Of a stretch of DNA of 46,851 nucleotides, positions 42,038 to 46,851 are shown in pieces. A program made the position numbers and the translations under genes. The first letter of the stretch is position 1. Every line of letters begins with the position of its first letter. This DNA comes from an uncultured Chromatiaceae bacterium (GTDB lineage Bacteria > Pseudomonadota > Gammaproteobacteria > Chromatiales > Chromatiaceae). The notes under the pieces were generated by a model that was not told where the DNA came from, did no database searches, and saw only the letters and a program-made list of their open reading frames with translations. The stretch lies in assembly GCA_937923175.1 (NCBI GenBank), contig CALALB010000019.1, positions 1-46,851 of the forward strand, in the 5' to 3' direction.

Positions 42038-42204
42038 TACATCCGATCCAGACGCTCGGTATTGGCGTTGCAGCAGGCCTGAGCACTGTTTGCGGTGTCC
42101 AGGGCGCGCTGGGCCATATCGCGGGCGGTCTGATCGGTGGTGCAAGCACCGAGTAAAAGCACGGCAGCAGCCGAAATGGAAACCATCTTAACGATCTTGG
42201 TCAT
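42016..42204 (-). CDS. Lpp-like outer-membrane lipoprotein
   Basis: A 62-residue murein-lipoprotein-type protein. Signal peptide with lipobox LLGAC (cysteine at residue 21), then a short Ala/Asn/Gln-rich helical segment (ARDMAQRALDTANSAQACCN) and terminal lysine (QKIMGK), the position that is cross-linked to peptidoglycan in Lpp. It is similar in plan to OprI/Lpp. ATG at 42204 has GGAG at a good distance. The tandem CC in the middle is unusual. It is convergent with the L,D-transpeptidase that probably anchors it. Confidence 0.82.
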   Translation of the reverse strand: MTKIVKMVSISAAAVLLLGACTTDQTARDMAQRALDTANSAQACCNANTERLDRMYQKIMGK

Positions 42205-42652
42205 GACAACATCTCCGAGGTGATGGATCTTGCGATCCGTTGATGGTATGGGATGACGAGGGTCTCTGCCAGCCCTTGGACGTGCATCCACCTAGGGAAG
42301 GGTCTCCTGGGCCAGGCTGACTCGGCTCTAAAGCTTGGAGCAAATTCGCTGATCGAGCAAGTGCACAATGATACCAATCAGCGGATTTTTTACAACAAAT
42401 TGCCGCGCGATTCACGCGTTTATGGCCCCGCCAAGGTTTTCGCGATCCACATCCTACTGATCAGAAACCATTTTTGCCTATGGCCCATGCGGCTTCATCC
42501 TTGCCGCCGCGGGGCACTTGCGCTAGATAGACCCCTGCCTCAATTCAGGGATATCGGGTTCATCCCCCACCCCTGGAATGCCTGGATCGGATCGCGCCAG
42601 ACTGGCCAGGGGGGCGGTCAAAATCAATCTCGTCATTTTTGGGATACACACC
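42205..42652. other. Intergenic region with likely lpp promoter
   Basis: About 450 bases between the divergent lpp-like gene and the DUF98 gene. On the minus strand TTGTAA-N16-TATCAT at 42368-42395 is a plausible sigma-70 promoter for lpp, leaving a leader of about 150 bases. No open frame here looks like a gene. No promoter for the plus-strand gene is clear. Confidence 0.4.
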
Positions 42653-43261
42653 ATGCATCGTTACTATGGGCGCCAGCATCTTGCAGCCGATGACCCGCCA
42701 TTCAGACGTGAGGGCTTCATGCGAGCAGGCGAGATCACGGGTCCGAACGGCGAACGTTTGGCCCTCAGCCAGCTTCCGCCCTTCTTACGTGCACTCTTGG
42801 CCACTGATGGGACAGTCACCAAGATTCTGGAGGCCTATTTTTGGGAACCTCTGAGCGTCGACACCCTAGAGCAGCGTCTGGAAACTGCCGCTGACCCAGT
42901 CCCTTGGCTGGAGATCGAGCGCGGCGATCGCTGTATGCTCCGCGATGCCCAGCTGCGCGGCACCGAAAGCGGTCGCTGTTTTGCCGAGGCCTTTTCAGTG
43001 ATCCGCATCGAGTTTATCCCCGCTGATTTTCGCCAGCGCCTCATCGACCGGGAGATCGGGATTGGGGTCTTGATCCGCGACAGCGGGCTTGAGAGCTATC
43101 GCGAGGTCTTAGATATCGGTCTGGATCGTTTAGCAGACGATCAGGTCGCCGTATTTCGTACCTATCGCATCATCATCGCCCGCCGGCCCGTGATTCTGAT
43201 CACTGAATATTTTCCGCTTGCGCTCTATCGCCAGACCTATCCGGCCCGATGCTATAGTTAG
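42653..43261 (+). CDS. DUF98 / chorismate-pyruvate lyase-like protein
   Basis: A 202-residue protein (ATG at 42653) in the DUF98 family, which has the chorismate-lyase fold and includes mycobacterial Rv2949c that makes 4-hydroxybenzoate from chorismate. Recognised by LPPFLRALLATDGTVTKILE, AYFWEPLSVDTL, and the late block RRPVILITEYFPLALYR. It could feed ubiquinone synthesis or a specialised aromatic product; this is inference. A Wzm/Wzt exporter follows 78 bases later in the same direction. Confidence 0.78.
   Translation: MHRYYGRQHLAADDPPFRREGFMRAGEITGPNGERLALSQLPPFLRALLATDGTVTKILEAYFWEPLSVDTLEQRLETAADPVPWLEIERGDRCMLRDAQLRGTESGRCFAEAFSVIRIEFIPADFRQRLIDREIGIGVLIRDSGLESYREVLDIGLDRLADDQVAVFRTYRIIIARRPVILITEYFPLALYRQTYPARCYS
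43250..43258 (+). promoter_or_regulatory. Possible extended -10 promoter for wzm-wzt
   Basis: TGCTATAGT matches the extended -10 motif (TGNTATAAT) with one mismatch. It lies at the end of the DUF98 coding region, about 80 bases before the ABC permease start. The -35 region is not conserved. Confidence 0.3.
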
Positions 43262-43339
43262 GCGCACCAGAGCAGCCAAGGCAGATCGGGTGCGGTTCTT
43301 AAGCCCTTTTGGATTATCCTCGAACACTGCGTCTCTTCC

Positions 43340-44191
43340 ATGTCTAGCGACTACCAGCCTGGCGACTCCTTCTTCCTCGTCCAATTGCAGCATGGGCTTG
43401 AGCGCGAGCAGCTGAAACGCGCGTGGCATGATATTCGCGCCGGTTGGTCGCGGCATGAACTATGGGTCACCCTCGCCATCCAGGATGTTCGGCAGCGTTA
43501 TCGGCGCTCCAAGCTCGGGCCTTTTTGGATCACCCTCTCGATGGCGATCATGGTCCTGGCGCTCGGGGTGCTCTATGGCCAGATCTTTGGTCAAGAACTC
43601 AAGGATTATCTGCCCTTTCTCGCCGCTGGCTTTGTCGTCTGGAATCTGATCGCCAGCCTCATCAATGAGGGCTGCCAGGCATTCATCCTGGCCGAGGGGA
43701 TGATCCGCCAACTCAATGCACCCCTTTCGATCTATGTCTATCGCATTCTGGCTTCGGCCTCGATCGCCTTGTTCCATAATATTTGGGTCTATCTGGCGGT
43801 CGCGTTCTGGTTTGGGGTCAAACTCGATTGGGTTCTACTGTGGGTGGTGCCGGCGCTCTTGATCATCCTGATCAATGGTTTTTGGGCGGCGCTGTTCTTT
43901 GGGGTATTAAGCGCCCGCTTTCGCGATGTCCCGCTGATCATCGGCAGCCTGATGCAGCTTTTATTCTTCATCACCCCGGTCATCTGGAAACCTGAAATGC
44001 TGCCTGGGAGGGCGCTGTGGCTGCAGCTAAACCCCTTCCATCACCTCGTCGAGATCATGCGTGCTCCTTTGCTTGGTCAGCTACCAGGCCTGGCCAACTG
44101 GCTCTTCGTTATCCTCATCACCTTAGGCGGCTTAGCTCTGGCTGCGCTTTTCTATTCGGCCTATCGCTGGCGGATCGCCTACTGGATCTAG
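43340..44191 (+). CDS. ABC-2 polysaccharide export permease, Wzm type
   Basis: A 283-residue inner-membrane permease. After about 45 cytoplasmic residues (AWHDIRAGWSRHELWVTLAI and RQRYRRSKLGPFWITLSMAI, the family signature) there are six membrane segments between about 60 and 275, ending LNPFHHLVEIMRAPLLGQLP, typical of Wzm/KpsM/TagG. It exports a polysaccharide (O-antigen, capsule or teichoic-like) with the next gene; the sugar is not shown. No ribosome-binding site is obvious before the ATG. Confidence 0.92.
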   Translation: MSSDYQPGDSFFLVQLQHGLEREQLKRAWHDIRAGWSRHELWVTLAIQDVRQRYRRSKLGPFWITLSMAIMVLALGVLYGQIFGQELKDYLPFLAAGFVVWNLIASLINEGCQAFILAEGMIRQLNAPLSIYVYRILASASIALFHNIWVYLAVAFWFGVKLDWVLLWVVPALLIILINGFWAALFFGVLSARFRDVPLIIGSLMQLLFFITPVIWKPEMLPGRALWLQLNPFHHLVEIMRAPLLGQLPGLANWLFVILITLGGLALAALFYSAYRWRIAYWI

Positions 44192-44194
44192 ATC

Positions 44195-44953
44195 ATGGCC
44201 TCGGTTGTGCTTGAAAACGTTTGGGTATCCTTCCCGATCTATAGCGCTGCGACCCGTTCGCTTAAAAACCGCCTGATCCAAAGCGCAACCGGCGGCCAAA
44301 TCCGCGCCGATACGGTCTCGCAGCGCATCCCGGTGGTCCAGGCGCTGCAAGATGTGAATCTGGCCCTCAAGGAGGGTGACCGGCTTGGATTAATCGGGCA
44401 CAACGGCGCCGGCAAGACGACCCTGTTGCGCGTCCTCGCCGGGATCTATGAGCCGAATAGCGGGCGGGTGGCCACCGAAGGCCGGGTCGTACCCCTGTTC
44501 GACATAACCCTCGGCATGAATCTGGAGAGCACCGGCTATGAGAATATCATCCTGCGCGGGCTGTTCTTGGGGCTTAAACGCAAAGAAATCCGCGCTCGCA
44601 TGGATGAGATCGCAGAGTTTACCGAGCTCGGTGAGTTTTTAAATCTGCCGATCCGTACCTATTCGGCGGGCATGCAGATGCGCCTGGCCTTCGCCGTCTC
44701 GACCTCAGTGATCCCAGATATCTTGCTGCTCGACGAGGGAATCGGGGTTGGGGATGCCGCCTTTCTCAATAAGGCGCGAGCCAGGCTCGAGCGCTTCACC
44801 GAGCAGATCCCGATCATCGTGCTGTCTTCCCATTCCGAAGACCTGGTGCGCAGCATGTGCCCCAATTCATTGCTGATGGAACACGGTCGCATCGTCTTCG
44901 TTGGGCCTACGGATGAAGCCCTCGCCCATTATCGCGCCTTGCGCGGTTGGTAA
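44195..44953 (+). CDS. ABC polysaccharide exporter ATP-binding protein, Wzt type
   Basis: A 252-residue ATPase partner of the preceding permease. Walker A GHNGAGKT at 68-75, signature YSAGMQMR at 156-163, Walker B ILLLDE at 176-181, and the switch histidine in LSSHSED. The N-terminal region (VWVSFPIYSAATRSLKNRLI) is typical of Wzt/TagH-like proteins. It lacks the C-terminal carbohydrate-binding extension found in O9a-type Wzt, so the substrate is not recognised by that means. It starts 3 bases after wzm. Confidence 0.93.
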   Translation: MASVVLENVWVSFPIYSAATRSLKNRLIQSATGGQIRADTVSQRIPVVQALQDVNLALKEGDRLGLIGHNGAGKTTLLRVLAGIYEPNSGRVATEGRVVPLFDITLGMNLESTGYENIILRGLFLGLKRKEIRARMDEIAEFTELGEFLNLPIRTYSAGMQMRLAFAVSTSVIPDILLLDEGIGVGDAAFLNKARARLERFTEQIPIIVLSSHSEDLVRSMCPNSLLMEHGRIVFVGPTDEALAHYRALRGW

Positions 44954-44987
44954 AACAGGGCGCGCACTCTGATCCTAAGAGAGGGGA

Positions 44988-46430
44988 TCAGCGATTGAGC
45001 TGATGCAGCTGAAAGCGATGGCGCAAAAAGCCCTGAAAGCGCCTAACCTCCTCTAATGCCAGCCGCAGTCTCCCGAGTTCAATGCGGTTGAGATGGGCCA
45101 GGGGTAGATAATTATTTGGCGCCGTCCCCCGTTCGACAGCCAGCAGCTGGGCGCGCAACCTTAGCCCAATCAGGACATCAAAGGCTGCAAGCAGGCTTTC
45201 GGCCTGGCGGTCCTCGAGGATCCCCGCTTGCTGGAGGCCGCGCACCCGATCATAGGTGCGGCCCTCGCCGATCCCTGCCTGCAGCGCCATGGCCTTCAGC
45301 CCCTCAGTAATGGCAAAGACCCCCGCCTTTTTGATCTCGACACAGCCGCGATAGGGTCCGCGACGCTCGCCCCTGACACCACCGAACCAGGTCAGGGGTG
45401 GACGAAAGCTGACCGCATTGGCGACGCTGTGCATCAGAAATAGATTATTGCCTCTGAGCTTGGCGATGAGGTCCGACTTGAGCCGCTGCTCAAAGTCTGG
45501 ATCGCCGTAAAGCGTCCGCAGATCAAAAAACATGCTGCCGGAGAGGATATGGGCAGGGGTCGGGGTATGCAGCCACTGATCGAGCATCTGTTGCCATTCG
45601 CTCAGGCTACGCCGCCATTGCGGATTCTTGGCCATGATCCCGCCGGGACAGGCAGGGAGCCCAGTGGCAATCAGGTTATCGATCAAATCGATGCTGAAAG
45701 CCTCCAGCTGTCTCAGCTCAGAGTCCGATAAATCATCGGCATAAACGATGGCATTGTCTTGATCAGTCGCCAATGTCTGCTCACGCCGCCCCTCGCTTCC
45801 TAGCACCAGGAAGGCAAAACGATTGGTCAGATCCGGATAACGGGCTGCGCGCACGATCTCGATCAGCCGAATCAGGAACCGGTCATTGAGCAAGGCCACG
45901 GTCTGGACCAGATCGGCAGTCGCCACCCCCGTGCCATGCAGATGCAAGACCAACTGCTCCATCTCGCGGCGCAGCCTCGCCAGCTCCGCTGCTGACTCGG
46001 CCTCCTCGATCGCCTTCATGAGTTGCTGGGGCGAGCGGCTATGCAGACGCAGGGCGTCAGTGTCAGTCACGATCCCCCGCAGCCGCCCTTCCCCATCGAC
46101 CACCCCGAGGCGATGGATACGCCGCCGGCTCATCAGATAGAGCGCCTCAAACAGATAGCCATCCTCGCGGATGCTGACCAAGGGGCTACTCATCACCTCG
46201 CGCGCGCACAGGGTTTGCGGATCCAGAGCTGGCGCCACCACCTTGTTGCGCAGATCGCGGTCAGTGAGGATACCGACCGCTTCCTTGCCCTCGCACACCA
46301 CGACGCTCGAGATATTATGCGCGCGCATGAGCCCTGCAACCTCGAGCAACGGCTGATCGGGGTGGCAGGTCACGACCTCCCGCTGATAGATGCGGCTGAT
46401 TGGCGTAAAAAAGACGTTTTCCGCGGACAT
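44988..46430 (-). CDS. CBS-domain DUF294 nucleotidyltransferase-like protein
   Basis: A 480-residue cytoplasmic protein. ATG at 46430 gives MSAENVFFTPISRIYQREVV; an in-frame ATG at 46460 would add ten residues. Two CBS domains at about 14-135 (ISSVVVCEGKEAVGILTDRD, IHRLGVVDGEGRLRGIVTDT), then a DUF294 nucleotidyltransferase-like domain with LGSEGRREQTLATDQDNAIV (about 212-231, carrying the GSEGR and DQD motifs), and the DUF294_C domain. Relatives often have an N-terminal cyclic-nucleotide-binding domain; it is missing here. In many bacteria this gene sits beside DUF4212/sodium-solute symporter genes, which here are about 8 kb away. Confidence 0.9.
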   Translation of the reverse strand: MSAENVFFTPISRIYQREVVTCHPDQPLLEVAGLMRAHNISSVVVCEGKEAVGILTDRDLRNKVVAPALDPQTLCAREVMSSPLVSIREDGYLFEALYLMSRRRIHRLGVVDGEGRLRGIVTDTDALRLHSRSPQQLMKAIEEAESAAELARLRREMEQLVLHLHGTGVATADLVQTVALLNDRFLIRLIEIVRAARYPDLTNRFAFLVLGSEGRREQTLATDQDNAIVYADDLSDSELRQLEAFSIDLIDNLIATGLPACPGGIMAKNPQWRRSLSEWQQMLDQWLHTPTPAHILSGSMFFDLRTLYGDPDFEQRLKSDLIAKLRGNNLFLMHSVANAVSFRPPLTWFGGVRGERRGPYRGCVEIKKAGVFAITEGLKAMALQAGIGEGRTYDRVRGLQQAGILEDRQAESLLAAFDVLIGLRLRAQLLAVERGTAPNNYLPLAHLNRIELGRLRLALEEVRRFQGFLRHRFQLHQLNR

Positions 46431-46792
46431 GGGAGTGAGTCCGATAAGAGGTTTGGACACAGGATGCCACAGATCCAGGGCAACGACCTAGAGCAAGGGT
46501 TCGCATTGGCCGGTGCCAGCGACCCTGTTGTGGGCGACGAGCTGAAGCAAGGGTTTCAACGCCACTTCCCACCGCGCCCGGGCAGAGGTCCGTCCAAACT
46601 GGCAGTCGGCTGAGGCGCAGCCCCCATGTCAGGCCCAACCTGCTTGGGGTAGGGCAATGCACTGCCCCCAGGGTGTGCCAGGGTGGCAGCCAGACCGACC
46701 CAGGGACACTCTAGTGTATTGTTCGATTCTTATATGAACTTAATTGCCTATGAACTTAATTGCCGCACCCGACTCCAACTTGCTACTTTGGC
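46431..46792. other. Gene-free stretch before the right-edge insertion sequence
   Basis: About 360 bases. No frame matches a family I recognise. A tandem 16-base duplication is at its right end (separate entry). The region may be partly IS-related, but there is no direct evidence. Confidence 0.35.
46733..46764. repeat. Perfect 16-base tandem duplication
   Basis: TATGAACTTAATTGCC occurs twice in direct succession (46733-46748 and 46749-46764). It sits 28 bases upstream of the partial transposase start and may be part of the insertion sequence end or its target duplication. It is AT-rich compared with its surroundings. Confidence 0.7.
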
Positions 46793-46851
46793 ATGAAGTG
46801 GAGCGCGAACGTGAGAGTTGCACCGGCGATTGTTCTGACCGACGAGCAGAA
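46793..46851 (+). CDS. Partial transposase, likely IS630 family (cut by window end)
   Basis: From the ATG at 46793 the frame reads MKWSANVRVAPAIVLTDEQ and runs off the window; a GTG at 46811 would give MRVAPAIVLTDEQ. IS630-family transposases often begin with a similar short N terminus (R-x-A-P-x-I-V-L-T/S-x-E-Q-R). Only about 19 residues are visible, so family assignment is tentative. Confidence 0.55.
   Translation, partial: MKWSANVRVAPAIVLTDEQ

Noticed and set aside
44969..44991. CTGATCC / GGATCAG hairpin between wzt and the DUF294 gene as a terminator
   Set aside because: Seven-base stem with a nine-base loop and no T-run in either direction; kept out of the feature list.
46431..46732. 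Possible CRISPR or gene remnant with AGCAAGGGTT occurring twice
   Set aside because: The shared stretch is only about 10 bases, the copies are unevenly placed and there is no regular spacer; no protein match.

Overview
This window is chromosomal DNA, probably from a gammaproteobacterium of the purple sulfur bacteria type (order Chromatiales). That placement is inference: it rests on the GC-rich coding style, a Pseudomonas-like order of flagellar and chemotaxis genes, and the proteins encoded. No rRNA, tRNA or CRISPR array was recognised. Nearly all of the window is coding.

Region 1 (about 196-26259, all on the minus strand, so read from right to left) is a near-continuous flagellar/chemotaxis cluster. 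It runs FleQ-like sigma-54 activator, a likely sigma-54 promoter, then fliE-F-G-H-I-J-K-L-M-N-O-P-Q-R, flhB-flhA-flhF-flhG, fliA, cheY-cheZ-cheA-cheB, motC and motD. Most genes overlap or are only a few bases apart. This one block encodes the MS ring, C ring, export gate and ATPase, hook-length control, placement GTPase/ATPase, sigma-28, the chemotaxis kinase/phosphatase module and a stator pair. motC and motD are split by about 680 bases holding a decayed IS607-type insertion sequence (start of a serine recombinase joined to the end of a TnpB).

Region 2 (26379-31889) lies on the other side of fleQ. It holds a ComFB-family gene (divergent from fleQ), an HDOD-domain gene, a second complete stator pair (motA-motB), and a third stator-like pair that resembles ZorA-ZorB, the proton-driven motor of Zorya anti-phage systems, without any recognisable zorC, zorD or zorE beside it. 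This stand-alone ZorAB-like pair is the most interesting item in the window.

Region 3 (31975-46430) is metabolic and envelope genes: thrC-cimA (threonine synthase and a Leptospira-type citramalate synthase, two routes toward isoleucine in one operon), a DUF4212/sodium-solute symporter pair, a 51-residue membrane protein, a diguanylate cyclase, an EF-G paralogue, an L,D-transpeptidase convergent with an Lpp-like lipoprotein (the likely enzyme-substrate pair for tethering the outer membrane to peptidoglycan), a DUF98 chorismate-lyase-like protein, a Wzm/Wzt-type polysaccharide exporter, and a CBS-DUF294 nucleotidyltransferase-like protein.

The right edge (46793-46851) carries the first codons of what looks like an IS630-family transposase, preceded by a perfect 16-base tandem duplication. 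Short GC-rich palindromic repeats of one type are embedded inside cheA, fliK and fliH.
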